A stretch of DNA of 40,032 bases from an uncultured Campylobacter sp. (GTDB lineage: Bacteria; Campylobacterota; Campylobacteria; Campylobacterales; Campylobacteraceae): NCBI RefSeq assembly GCF_938030815.1, contig NZ_CALHII010000043.1, forward strand, positions 1 through 40,032, read 5' to 3'. Of the stretch, positions 23,748-31,641 are shown in pieces. Numbering within the stretch: position 1 is the stretch's first letter; each line of letters starts with the position of its first letter. The notes beneath the pieces were generated by a model that ran no database searches, was not told the origin of the DNA, and worked only from the letters and a program-made list of their open reading frames with translations. The position numbers and the translations under genes are program-made.

Positions 23748-25052
23748 TTATAGATAGTGTAATAATGATTGATTGGTAGAGCCCAAAACACCCTTTAAAG
23801 AAACATTATATTTTACATTTTGGTCATATATGCATTCTACAATATGCTGAGGAAATCCAAAATCTTTGAAAAGCATATCATAATCTCTAAATTCTAACTT
23901 AATATTTCTGCTTCCGTTTTGTGTTATTCGTGCGTGACTATACCCATCTATAAGTATCATATTCTGCCAAACATCTAGCGCTTTAAATTCCTCATGATTC
24001 CTCGCAAATAATAATGGTATAATATGATGTAATTCGAAGCCCAATCTTCTTATACTGCCTTCTAAAATATTATGTCTAATAAAGTATTCTCTTTTTTGAG
24101 CCCGAGATCGTCTTAATCTCCTCTCATAATTATCAATCAAGCCCAAATCACCGACTCTTAAATTTAATTCATCATATCTAAAATCTCCCACATTGAACAA
24201 TATGCTATCTTTTAATAAACTAAAAAGTTGTTGAGCTTCATTAATCCAATTGTGGTAATCTCTTAAATCTGTTTTGGGTAGATTGCTAAAAATTAAATTT
24301 TCACCTGGATTAGCATATCGTTTTATTCTATCTGTAATCGTATTTCTTTGAAATACAGATAAATTTTTAAATTCTCTTATAAGACGACATATTTGTTCTT
24401 GAGGTAAGATATTCACTTTACTGACAAAGAATGCAAATTCATTATAGCTAATACTATTTATGCTGTATTCTTGTAAGTTTAGCATTAATGAATAAAATTG
24501 CGTTTCAAATCCGTTATGTAAGTTATTAAGTGCAAGCGTCCAAAGTCTATTTATCTCAAACATATTTTGTGGATCTCGTTCGTACTCTGCTAAAAATTGC
24601 AATCCGAAATCAGAAATATTAACAAATTTTGTTTTTGAGGTTAAAAACGGATTGTTTAGTTGCCCGCGTTTATCAAATCTATTAATAAGCCCCATTCTTG
24701 CCATATCTACATAAAAGTTTTTACGTAAGCTATCTTGCGTTATTCTATCAAGACTATTAGAAAGTTCGATTACCATTCTTGCGTAATGTATTTCATCGGG
24801 GTTGTTTAATGGTCTTTTTGAGATATCGGTCGTTCTTATAGGAAGCATTGATAGATTATTATTCAATAATGTGTCTCTAAGGGCCTTTAGCATAACAGCT
24901 ATATCGTCTTTTGTGTATCTATTATGTTGCGATAAATGAATTCCCCTATAGTCCAAACGCTGAATAGCTTCAAAAATAAAAGCTGTTGCATCTGAGTGAA
25001 TGCCTAATACTATATCGTCATGCAGTTGTTGCAGCGTATATCTGTAGCTCAA
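23748..25052 (-). CDS. HNH restriction endonuclease
   Basis: The C-terminal segment GFELHHIIPLLFARNHEEF, then DVWQNMILIDGYSHARIT (about 337-375), is a complete HNH nuclease motif (His-His, Asn, His). The N-terminal 300 residues are not recognised and probably hold DNA recognition. The gene converges on the two methyltransferases, 181 bp away, and is the only nuclease candidate in the locus. HNH nucleases with two methyltransferases occur among type IIS systems that cut beside an asymmetric site. The length of 434 residues and the intact motif suggest an active enzyme. The noncoding gap 23567-23747 holds a short stem (TTAGCA/TGCTAA near 23655) and nothing else. Confidence 0.7.
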   Translation of the reverse strand: MSYRYTLQQLHDDIVLGIHSDATAFIFEAIQRLDYRGIHLSQHNRYTKDDIAVMLKALRDTLLNNNLSMLPIRTTDISKRPLNNPDEIHYARMVIELSNSLDRITQDSLRKNFYVDMARMGLINRFDKRGQLNNPFLTSKTKFVNISDFGLQFLAEYERDPQNMFEINRLWTLALNNLHNGFETQFYSLMLNLQEYSINSISYNEFAFFVSKVNILPQEQICRLIREFKNLSVFQRNTITDRIKRYANPGENLIFSNLPKTDLRDYHNWINEAQQLFSLLKDSILFNVGDFRYDELNLRVGDLGLIDNYERRLRRSRAQKREYFIRHNILEGSIRRLGFELHHIIPLLFARNHEEFKALDVWQNMILIDGYSHARITQNGSRNIKLEFRDYDMLFKDFGFPQHIVECIYDQNVKYNVSLKGVLGSTNQSLLHYL

Positions 25053-25186
25053 AGCATCCTCCTTGCCTTATAAAATCAAAATAAAATTTAAGCAAAAATA
25101 AAATTAATTGTCAATAGATGTGGAGAATTCTGGTTGTACTTGTTACATAATACCGTAAATTTTTATATTTAATATTGAATAAACTA

Positions 25187-25525
25187 TCAAAAAAAAGGAA
25201 TTTCTCCATTTATTTCATAATATTTGAAGCCACTTCTGTTTTCGAGTAAGAGAAAATTATTAGCTTTCGTTTTGTCTTTAATATAATAACGAAATTTTAA
25301 ATTATTAGTTAGATAAGGTTTTTCTATAAAATCGGATAAGTTTAATTTATAAAATTTTTTGTTTTCTAAATCACTGACGCCAGCTAGTATTGGCTCTTTC
25401 GTAATAATGCCTTTAGAAAGTTTTACAATAGCTGCAAATGTACCATACAATAAAACATAATATAAAATTAAATTTGTAAAGTAAATTTGATTGGTTTTTT
25501 TTAATGCTATTAAAAGCAAATCCAT
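25187..25525 (-). CDS. Hypothetical protein with one membrane segment
   Basis: A 112-residue frame with a hydrophobic stretch near the N-terminus (about 15-36, IYFTNLILYYVLLYGTFAAI) and a soluble, lysine-rich C-terminus. No family recognised. Its 5' end lies 108 bp from mobC in divergent orientation, across the candidate oriT. There is no strong ribosome-binding site, and composition is very AT-rich, so it may be a remnant. Confidence 0.35.
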   Translation of the reverse strand: MDLLLIALKKTNQIYFTNLILYYVLLYGTFAAIVKLSKGIITKEPILAGVSDLENKKFYKLNLSDFIEKPYLTNNLKFRYYIKDKTKANNFLLLENRSGFKYYEINGEIPFF

Positions 25526-25558
25526 ATTATACTCGGGTATTTTTAAAAATACAGGATA

Positions 25559-25601
25559 GCTTTTTTGTTATCTTTTTGTCACCCAAAAATAGCAAAAAAG
25601 C
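25559..25601. other. Candidate origin of transfer (oriT)
   Basis: GCTTTTTTG (25559-25567) and CAAAAAAGC (25593-25601) are exact complements. The inner TTTTTG and CAAAAA flank TCACC. The repeat lies directly upstream of mobC and the relaxase, followed by ATTCTCTGCGAGG, which loosely resembles the nic region that follows the inverted repeat in MOBP origins. Position and structure suggest oriT; the nick site is not proven. Confidence 0.45.
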
Positions 25602-25633
25602 ATTCTCTGCGAGGCTCACAATAAGGAATATAT

Positions 25634-26173
25634 ATGGAAAAAATAAAACGCTCATTTAGATTAGATAAGTCTAACTATGATTTTTTATCAAGGTATAAAG
25701 ATAAAGCAAAAGTTAAAAGCATAGATCGTATCTTGAATGATATTTTATCATATATTATTGAAGGAGATGATAAAGAGATTCTTAATAGAATAGATGCCTC
25801 TCCCATAGAAAAAGAAACACATATAATAAGAATAAAATTAACAGATAGTGAAGTAAATTTATTAAAGAAGGAAGCCGAATGTCATGGATTTAAATCAGTA
25901 GCAAAAGAGGTTAGATTTAGATTACTTAATTCTATGTATCAAGAAAATTTCTTTAATAATATAGAGATGAAAGATTTAACGTTTGCTGTAAATTCTCTAA
26001 ACAAAGTCGGACGGAATTTAAGTGCCTTACTTGCAGCTATTAGAAATAGAGATCAAAATGTGAATATAAATTTTTCAAATTTTGAAAAGATGATAAAAAT
26101 GTTAGATGGTAAAATATATTCTATAACCGCATTATTACAAAAATATTTTAAAGTGTTAAAGACGAGGATTTAA
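25634..26173 (+). CDS. mobC: MobC-like relaxosome accessory protein
   Basis: This 179-residue protein carries an RHH-like region (THIIRIKLTDSEVNLLKKEA, about 59-78, then ECHGFKSVAKEVRFRLLNSM) and a C-terminal segment, LTFAVNSLNKVGRNLSALLA, typical of MobC proteins (xLNxIGxNLNQxAR-like). MobC helps the relaxase load on oriT by binding and melting DNA. It starts 11 bp before the relaxase on the same strand, and the ribosome-binding site AAGGAA precedes the ATG. The order oriT, mobC, relaxase is standard. Confidence 0.75.
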   Translation: MEKIKRSFRLDKSNYDFLSRYKDKAKVKSIDRILNDILSYIIEGDDKEILNRIDASPIEKETHIIRIKLTDSEVNLLKKEAECHGFKSVAKEVRFRLLNSMYQENFFNNIEMKDLTFAVNSLNKVGRNLSALLAAIRNRDQNVNINFSNFEKMIKMLDGKIYSITALLQKYFKVLKTRI

Positions 26174-26183
26174 GATTTCTTTT

Positions 26184-27416
26184 ATGAAGCGTTTAAAAAA
26201 TTTCTGGGATGATGATGAGTGGAGGGCTAAACGAGTCTTTACAAATTTAGATAAAAAACAACGAACATATATCGATGGCCCAACAAAATTTAAAGCCACA
26301 TATTATACAAGTTACAATAAATCAAATTTTTTTATAAAATCAAATCCACAAGTGGTTATGAAAATTACCAGTTCATCAAGCAATTTTGATAAATTAAAGG
26401 CGCACATAAAATATATTTCTAGAAATGGAACTTTAAATGTTTTTACTAGCGATGGAGAGATATATAAAGGTAAAGAAAATTTATATAAGCTATGTGCCAC
26501 TTTTAATGCTTCTATGTATGAAATTCCAACAGCCCACGATCTATTTTTATTGAATAAAAAAGAGAAAAGAGAAACGTTTAACATGGTTTTTTCTATGAAA
26601 GACTATGCAAATGCCCCACTAGAAAAAATAAAGGAAGCATCTATGAAGGCTATTGCCGAAAAATATCCGAATAATTACTTTGTAGTAGCTATGCATTCCG
26701 ATACAGATAACCCACATTGTCATTTGTGCTTGAAAGCGGTAGACGACTATGGGAAAAGAGTCAATATAAGAAAAATTGACTTGAATGATATACGTAGAAA
26801 TTTTGCTTTAGAATTACGTAGATTGGGCGTAGAAGCAAGTACTAAAATTTATCATAAATATTCTATAAATAGTGGCAAAGAGATTAATAAAAATATTTAT
26901 ATGGGTAACGCTTTAAAACAACATGGAACAAAACATAAAGCTCATTACTATAGAGTTGTAAGCTTTGGTAAAGCGCATTATAACTTTGATGAAAGAGAAA
27001 AAGAGAGTTATTATGTTCGATATCGAACCGACAAAGGCAAGGATATAAATATATGGTCTGACGATCTTGAGAGGGTTATAAAAGAAAATAACGTAATGCC
27101 TAATGAATTTGCCAGATTTGCGATAGTGGGAGAAAAAGAATTGAAATTCGATGTTTTTGATAAAAAAAGTAAAAAATACTACGAAAAAACTACTTATAAA
27201 AAAATTTGGGATGTTTCAATAGAAAATCGTTTAGAAAAACCGTTAAAACCAATACAGATGAGTAAAACGATTTTTAAAGAGATTTCGGAGCCTGCCAATA
27301 ATAAGCATATTAAAATTATACTAAAGCAACCAAAAGATCAAGTCGGTAGAGACATTAGAGCAAAAGAGGATTACGAAAAAGAATTTAAGGATATAGATAT
27401 GCAAAATTTACCATAA
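26184..27416 (+). CDS. mobA: Relaxase, MOBP/VirD2-like
   Basis: The relaxase nicks oriT and pilots the strand through the type IV channel. The three-histidine metal motif is HSDTDNPHCHLCLKAVDDYG (His171, His178, His180). Upstream, LKAHIKYISRNG (72-83) is the catalytic-tyrosine region of VirD2/TraI-type enzymes, with Tyr77 as likely nucleophile. RETFNMVFSMKDYANAPLEK lies between them as usual. The C-terminal half is lysine-rich and may contain the secretion signal for VirD4. The length of 410 residues is compatible with a single-domain relaxase. The annotated coupling protein is on the other side of the plasmid (37095-39008). Confidence 0.8.
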   Translation: MKRLKNFWDDDEWRAKRVFTNLDKKQRTYIDGPTKFKATYYTSYNKSNFFIKSNPQVVMKITSSSSNFDKLKAHIKYISRNGTLNVFTSDGEIYKGKENLYKLCATFNASMYEIPTAHDLFLLNKKEKRETFNMVFSMKDYANAPLEKIKEASMKAIAEKYPNNYFVVAMHSDTDNPHCHLCLKAVDDYGKRVNIRKIDLNDIRRNFALELRRLGVEASTKIYHKYSINSGKEINKNIYMGNALKQHGTKHKAHYYRVVSFGKAHYNFDEREKESYYVRYRTDKGKDINIWSDDLERVIKENNVMPNEFARFAIVGEKELKFDVFDKKSKKYYEKTTYKKIWDVSIENRLEKPLKPIQMSKTIFKEISEPANNKHIKIILKQPKDQVGRDIRAKEDYEKEFKDIDMQNLP

Positions 27417-27460
27417 AGTAACTTAAGTTGTATTAGTTTAATGTAACTTAAAGTAAAGTG
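27415..27460 (+). promoter_or_regulatory. 10-bp repeats upstream of parA (possible centromere-operator)
   Basis: AAAGTAACTT at 27415-27424, then AATGTAACTT at 27441-27450 directly followed by AAAGTAAAGT. The units read in the direction of parA and end 38 bp before its ATG. GTAACTTAA is exact in both main units (27418 and 27443, 25 bp apart). Confidence 0.55.
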
Positions 27461-27497
27461 TGATAAAATACATTATCTTTTAAAAAAGGACTTTTCA

Positions 27498-28064
27498 ATG
27501 AAAATCGCAATAATGAACAAAAAAGGAGGAGTTGGAAAAACACCTTTTGCTTTTAGCGTAGCGAAAGATCTAAATTTGTTTTTACAAAGCAATGATAATA
27601 GCTGCATCGAGCAAATTTATCCGGATAAAGCAAAAGTTATTGATAAAGTACAATCTATCGATAATTGTGTTTTTGACTTTGGTGGCTTCGTAGCGCCCGG
27701 AGTTTTAGAAATAATATCGCAGTGCGATTATGTAATTATTCCCTGCACTCCAGTTTATAATTCGCTACTAAGAACAGCTGAAACGATTATCGAAATTCAA
27801 GACTTTAATAGCAATATAGTGCTTTTAGCTACGGATTTTGTAGATGATAGAGAGTTAAAATCGCTGAAAAAAGAGCTAGGGGAGGAGCCATTCAATAAAT
27901 TTACCACTTTTTACTTTAAAAAATCAAAAATTGTAAATAACGCTATAAAGTACGGAATGTCCTTTATGGAACTATATAATGATAGCGTGCTTTCACGTAA
28001 CAGCTATTCTAATTTTATTGCAGAATATGTTAAACTGCTTAAAACAATCAAAAATCCAAAATAG
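27498..28064 (+). CDS. parA: ParA-type partition ATPase
   Basis: ParA ATPases move plasmid copies apart together with a centromere-binding partner. The deviant Walker A is KKGGVGKTPFAF (8-19), starting after MKIAIMN; Pro16 follows the invariant Thr15 where Thr is more usual. VFDFGGFVAPGVLEIISQCD gives Walker B and the following helix. At 188 residues it is a short form with no N-terminal DNA-binding domain, as in partition systems whose partner is an RHH protein. Its partner is probably the tandem RHH protein starting 10 bp downstream. Phased repeats lie in the promoter. Confidence 0.85.
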   Translation: MKIAIMNKKGGVGKTPFAFSVAKDLNLFLQSNDNSCIEQIYPDKAKVIDKVQSIDNCVFDFGGFVAPGVLEIISQCDYVIIPCTPVYNSLLRTAETIIEIQDFNSNIVLLATDFVDDRELKSLKKELGEEPFNKFTTFYFKKSKIVNNAIKYGMSFMELYNDSVLSRNSYSNFIAEYVKLLKTIKNPK

Positions 28065-28074
28065 GAGAATCAAA

Positions 28075-28488
28075 ATGAAAGAACCGATTAAAATTCAAGA
28101 TGCGATCAACCAAATCAATAAAAGTACACCACAAAAAACTTTTGCTAAAGCCGATGCTAAGGAAAAACAAAATAGTAAAACGCAGGTTTCTGTTTATTTG
28201 ACGCGCGAACAAATTTCTTATGTTAACGGTTACTGCAGTCGATTTGATAGGAGTAAGGCGTATTTCTTTAGCATGATATTAGATGAGTTTATTAAGAAAA
28301 ATGGATATTTGTCTGCCGAGCCTACCAATAAGACTACTACGAGGCAGTCCGGCAAAATAAGAGTCACTATATACCTAACAGATGAACAAATTTTTTATGT
28401 TGATGATTGTTGCGGTAGGTTTAATCGAAGTAGAGCGTATTTTTTAAATTTAGTATTAGACAACTTTATGCAATCCACTAAATTGTAG
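28075..28488 (+). CDS. Tandem ribbon-helix-helix protein, likely partition partner and regulator
   Basis: This 137-residue protein has a flexible basic N-terminus and two successive RHH domains: QVSVYLTREQISYVNGYCSR with FDRSKAYFFSMILDEFI (about 38-75), and RVTIYLTDEQIFYVDDCCGR with FNRSRAYFLNLVLDNFM (about 96-133). One chain can therefore mimic an RHH dimer. It follows parA by 10 bp with a GGAG ribosome-binding site (ATAGGAGAATCAAA). RHH proteins that pair with small ParA ATPases bind tandem short repeats. The 10-bp-phased arrays across this window are the natural candidate targets, but binding is an inference. Confidence 0.75.
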   Translation: MKEPIKIQDAINQINKSTPQKTFAKADAKEKQNSKTQVSVYLTREQISYVNGYCSRFDRSKAYFFSMILDEFIKKNGYLSAEPTNKTTTRQSGKIRVTIYLTDEQIFYVDDCCGRFNRSRAYFLNLVLDNFMQSTKL

Positions 28489-28505
28489 ACATATATTAAG
28501 TTAAG

Positions 28506-28541
28506 TTGCATCACGTTACATTAAGTTACATTGTGATGCAA
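28506..28541. repeat. 9-bp inverted repeat enclosing two tandem 10-bp repeats
   Basis: TTGCATCAC (28506-28514) and GTGATGCAA (28533-28541) are exact complements around GTTACATTAAGTTACATT, two direct copies of the plasmid repeat. The site lies between the convergent tandem RHH gene and the gene at 28526, whose last codons it overlaps. It could be a shared terminator or a partition site. Confidence 0.5.
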
Positions 28542-29775
28542 TTTTCATCTTTATCACTAGGGATAAATTTTTCAAATTTAATGTTGTAATGATCTTGCGA
28601 AGGGTAAAGCAATTCAAGAGCGTTGAAACTTAAATTATCAACCTCGACGGTAGTATAATTATCTTTTTGCTTGTCGCCGAATATGAGAAAAGCGCTGTTT
28701 CCCGCAGATGGTTTTAAAATCTCTTTTTTACGGCCATCTTCATACAATCCGAACTCGGTAATAGTAAAATTTTTTTCTTCGGCCTTTGCCTTTTTTTTAA
28801 TCTGTATTAGCTCTTTTACAAGCTTTAAGGCCTCATAATTATTTTTAAATTTATCTTTAGCCCCAGCTATTAAGATTTCGCTCTTAGCGGTAAAATCGTT
28901 ATTTTGCCCTAGCGATACAATTTTGTTTCCCAATACTTGGGATCGCCGAAGTTCATAATATCCTCTAGTATCCTCTCCGGAGTTGCCTCGTAATTCATCC
29001 AAGCCCCCATTAGTTTCTCCCGGGCTTTGATTTTGTTTCTCTTGTATATCTCGTAATCCTTCTCGGATAGTAATCTCCAAGGATACTCCATTTTTACGTA
29101 TCTCATCAGATATTCGAACACCGCTTTGGTCTCTTTGTTCTCCTTGCTCTCCCGGAAATAACTGCTCTTTAAAAGTATTGTCCAATATTTCATTAGCGGC
29201 TCCTCCTGGTAATCTCCCATCCAAAACATCGCTATCATTTTTAGTCCGGTGTGATAAGGAACTCCCAATATCGATAGAATTTCGTTCGGAGTATTGCCCG
29301 CTTCCATTAGTTCCAGAGCCAGGGGTTGCAAAAAGGTTTTGAGCTCCAAATCCTCCTGAATTGCCGCCGCCCAATTGAGTTCCGGCTGAGCTATCTGCTT
29401 CGCCATATCGCTCAATCCCGCTATTTTCAAAGCTTTGAGCCATCTCTCCGACAATTTGCGTTGGTAGAATCTCTTTGGCAACATTCGATAAACGTTCGGC
29501 TGAAGCATCTGTTCCATAAAGGACTCGTCTATATTCATTGTCTCGTCCATGCTCATTAGATAATGCGTTATCTTGCTGCTCGGCATCGCGGATATTTTTT
29601 CCCAAAGCGGATTGTATTCCCCCCTTTGATACCATTCGCCGATCATCGGAGGTAGAGGACTGATTGTATTCATCGATTTCTCCTTCTATGCTATCGATTT
29701 TTGTTTCGATTAAATTCGCGGCATCTTCCCAAAAGCCATCGCCGGACAGGCTTTTTGAGTATATTTTTTTGCCAT
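28526..29775 (-). CDS. Hypothetical plasmid protein, start separated by an A7 frameshift
   Basis: The main frame is open without stops from about 29800 to 28526, but its only ATG with a ribosome-binding site (GGGGTAAAA before ATG at 29775) is one frame off. A slip of one base in the A7 run at 29764-29770 would give MAKKIYSKSLSGDGFWEDAA and join both parts, about 417 residues. Without it, translation would start at 29635 (369 residues) with no visible ribosome-binding site. The middle is low-complexity (GGGNSGGFG, GQNLF, GERDQSG-like). The C-terminal 120 residues are ordered in appearance (NFTITEFGLYEDGRKKEILK). I do not recognise the family. Codon third positions in this frame match the AT-rich neighbours. 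Confidence 0.6.
28909..29673 (-). CDS. Possible overprinted gene inside the 28526-29775 frame
   Basis: A second frame of 254 codons is open within the previous gene. It has a strong ribosome-binding site (AAGGAG 6 bases before the ATG), and its product looks protein-like (many Trp and Leu, helical segments such as TKAVFEYLMRYVKMEYPWRL). Against it, its third codon positions are GC-rich, unlike genes around it, and its many Met and Trp residues can arise from Asp and Gly codons in the main frame. It could be dual coding or a chance open frame. Confidence 0.3.
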   Translation of the reverse strand: MNTISPLPPMIGEWYQRGEYNPLWEKISAMPSSKITHYLMSMDETMNIDESFMEQMLQPNVYRMLPKRFYQRKLSERWLKALKIAGLSDMAKQIAQPELNWAAAIQEDLELKTFLQPLALELMEAGNTPNEILSILGVPYHTGLKMIAMFWMGDYQEEPLMKYWTILLKSSYFRESKENKETKAVFEYLMRYVKMEYPWRLLSEKDYEIYKRNKIKAREKLMGAWMNYEATPERILEDIMNFGDPKYWETKLYR

Positions 29776-29831
29776 TTTTTACCCCATGTAAAGAAATAGC
29801 GTAATGATAGCAAAAAAATACAAAAAAACAT

Positions 29832-29856
29832 TTTTAATATTAAAGTAATATTAAAA
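29832..29856. repeat. Palindrome TTTTAATATT-N5-AATATTAAAA, copy 3 of 3
   Basis: Identical arms to the copies at 2800 and 8278, gap AAAGT. It lies about 57 bp upstream of the ATG at 29775. Confidence 0.6.
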
Positions 29857-29897
29857 TATATTGTAAAGATTTTTCCTTTGCCACGATTATATTCTAC

Positions 29898-29943
29898 GAT
29901 AACTTAATGTAAGTTAAAGCAGAACAATGTAACTTAAGATAAA
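29898..29943. promoter_or_regulatory. 10-bp repeats between the small RHH gene and the 28526-29775 gene
   Basis: Reads GATAACTT-AATGTAAGTT (29898-29915) and AATGTAACTT-AAGATAAACT (29926-29945) on the plus strand. It overlaps the stop of the RHH gene and sits beside palindrome copy 3, so both repeat families meet here as at virB2. Confidence 0.5.
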
Positions 29944-30141
29944 CTATTTTTGTTCTTTGTTTTCGGAATAAAATTCCTCTTTGTGTTCTATCCAATCGTT
30001 TTCTATCATAGCTTCTCTTATTAGTCGCCTGATGTAGGCGGCGCGAGTATCATAAAAGCGCTTTTGTGTGATATATCGTATAAAATCTATCTCTTCTTGT
30101 TCAAGGCATATAGTAATTTGAATTTTCTTTTCAAGTGCCAA
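29944..30141 (-). CDS. Small ribbon-helix-helix protein
   Basis: A 65-residue protein with KIQITICLEQEEIDFIRYIT followed by QKRFYDTRAAYIRRLIREAM, a ribbon-helix-helix DNA-binding fold. It lies between the primase relic and the 28526-29775 gene on the same strand. It could be a regulator of the adjacent palindrome or phased repeats, or an orphan antitoxin. The downstream gene does not look like a toxin. A GAGGG ribosome-binding site precedes the ATG. Confidence 0.65.
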   Translation of the reverse strand: MALEKKIQITICLEQEEIDFIRYITQKRFYDTRAAYIRRLIREAMIENDWIEHKEEFYSENKEQK

Positions 30142-30147
30142 TTTATT

Positions 30148-31170
30148 TTACCCTCTTTCAAAAGTTTGCTCCTTGCTCTTTCCCTCATGAGCAGCAGCGC
30201 ACAAAAAGTCCGTAAAATCAAATTTATCAAACAATTTGTTTACTATGCCAGCTTTTTTAGCTATGCGCTGCCAATCTATGATTTCAATACTTGAGGCAAT
30301 TCCCGTAAGCTGTTGTGCTAGCTCCTGCGCGCCTTGATGTCCGGCATCGTCATAATCATAAGCTATCACTATTTTAGCACCTTTAAATTCGTTTATAAAT
30401 TTCTCCCCTAATTTAGTAGAGGCAGAACCCAACGAAACTGCTCTTAAGCCACTTGCAATCATATTTGGGCAATTTTTTTCGCCTTCCGCAAAAAAGATCG
30501 GCTCATTTAAATTTAGCCTATAAACCTCACTAAAGTCTTTATAATTAAAAATAAAATTTTTGCGAGGCCTATTTTTAGTGAAAGTATACTTGCTCAAGTT
30601 TAATATATTCCCATCAGGCATAAGCATAAGGGGTGGGATTATATTTCCAAAGCGTGCGACAAAGTCCCGCCTCGTCTTTTATAGGTATAATAAGCCTATT
30701 GGCTTGCTTTGAGTAGCCTATTTCAAATTTTTAAGCAATAGTTTTGTATCTGCGTCGAACGTAGGTAAAGTTTTAGATAAAAGTTCCCAATATCTCGAGA
30801 AATTCTCCTTTCTTTCCCGTTTGAACTTATCAATATATGATTGCGTAATCAGCATCGGAAGCCTGTTTTCTTTTTGACTTTCCCGTTTTTGGCTCAATTC
30901 ATTATTGCTATGAGTTGAGCTTTTAGTTGATTGTATGTTAATATTAAGCTCTTTAGATATCGTAGCAATATCTTTAAAAGCTTGTTTGGGTGAACAATTT
31001 TTTACGTATTGGTAAAAGCTCACTATATCGCCGCCCCAGCCGCTGCCGAAGTCTTTAATCATTCCATTTTTAGGGTTTATGGACGCGGAGGCTGTATGCT
31101 CGCTGGCACGCATTTTAAATTATCCTAGATACTCCAAAATAGCTCTAGTATCGTCTTTATGAAGCTCCAT
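30148..31170 (-). pseudogene. Plasmid primase (TOPRIM), broken by one stop and two frameshifts
   Basis: The pieces in order: MELHKDDTRAILEYLG from ATG 31170 (AAAGGAG upstream), an in-frame TAA at 31120-31122, then FKMRASEHTASASINP and KNGMIKDFGSGWGGDIVSFY. A frameshift near 30721 gives EIGYSKQANRLIIPIKDEAG then LCRTLWKYNPTP, and another near 30620-30640 enters the TOPRIM part with FFAEGEKNCPNMIASG and VIAYDYDDAGHQGAQELAQQ. Motifs EGEKN and DYDDAG are the metal-binding TOPRIM residues. The whole would be about 340 residues. DNA primases of this kind prime the transferred strand. Two lesions sit by short T or C runs and might be sequencing errors; the TAA is a substitution. Confidence 0.7.
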
Positions 31171-31180
31171 TTCAACTCCT

Positions 31181-31639
31181 TTAAAATTTTATCAAAACTC
31201 GCTTTTTCTTTTTACTTCTATTATCTCTGATATTTTTTAGAACCTTTTTGTTATAAGGATTGTTTGCAATTTTACCGTTATAGCAATTGAGGGCTTTGTA
31301 GTTAAAACCATGCATATCGATACAGCTTCGTAGAATTTTGGCTCCAAATCTAATATTGGTTTCCGGCTCATATAGGTCATCCAGATCTAAATTTTGCTCT
31401 AGCAGCTTGGCTTTATGAACGGAGTTTATCTGCATAAGCCCTATATCAAAAGTGCCGTTTTTATTCTTATTGTATGCTTTGGCGTTAAAATTTGATTCCG
31501 TCTTTGCTATGCCCCACAATAATTCTGCTGGAATGTCATAGAGCTTGCCGTATTTAATGAAAAGTTTGTTATATGTCGTTGTAGCAAATGATGAAGTCGT
31601 AAAAATAACCAATGATAAAAAAATATAAAGTGGCTTCAC
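31181..31639 (-). CDS. virB1: VirB1-like lytic transglycosylase
   Basis: VirB1 opens the peptidoglycan for assembly of the secretion channel. A signal peptide (LYIFLSLVIFTTSSFA, to about residue 19) precedes a transglycosylase domain: LLWGIAKTESNFNAKAYN with catalytic Glu48, GTFDIGLMQINSVH and later ALNCYNGK. The length of 152 residues is typical. The start is GTG at 31639, just after the stop of the zeta gene. The basic C-terminus (RSKKKKRVLIKF) is unusual. It is separated from virB2-B4 but belongs to the same system. Confidence 0.85.
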   Translation of the reverse strand: MKPLYIFLSLVIFTTSSFATTTYNKLFIKYGKLYDIPAELLWGIAKTESNFNAKAYNKNKNGTFDIGLMQINSVHKAKLLEQNLDLDDLYEPETNIRFGAKILRSCIDMHGFNYKALNCYNGKIANNPYNKKVLKNIRDNRSKKKKRVLIKF

Positions 31640-31641
31640 AA

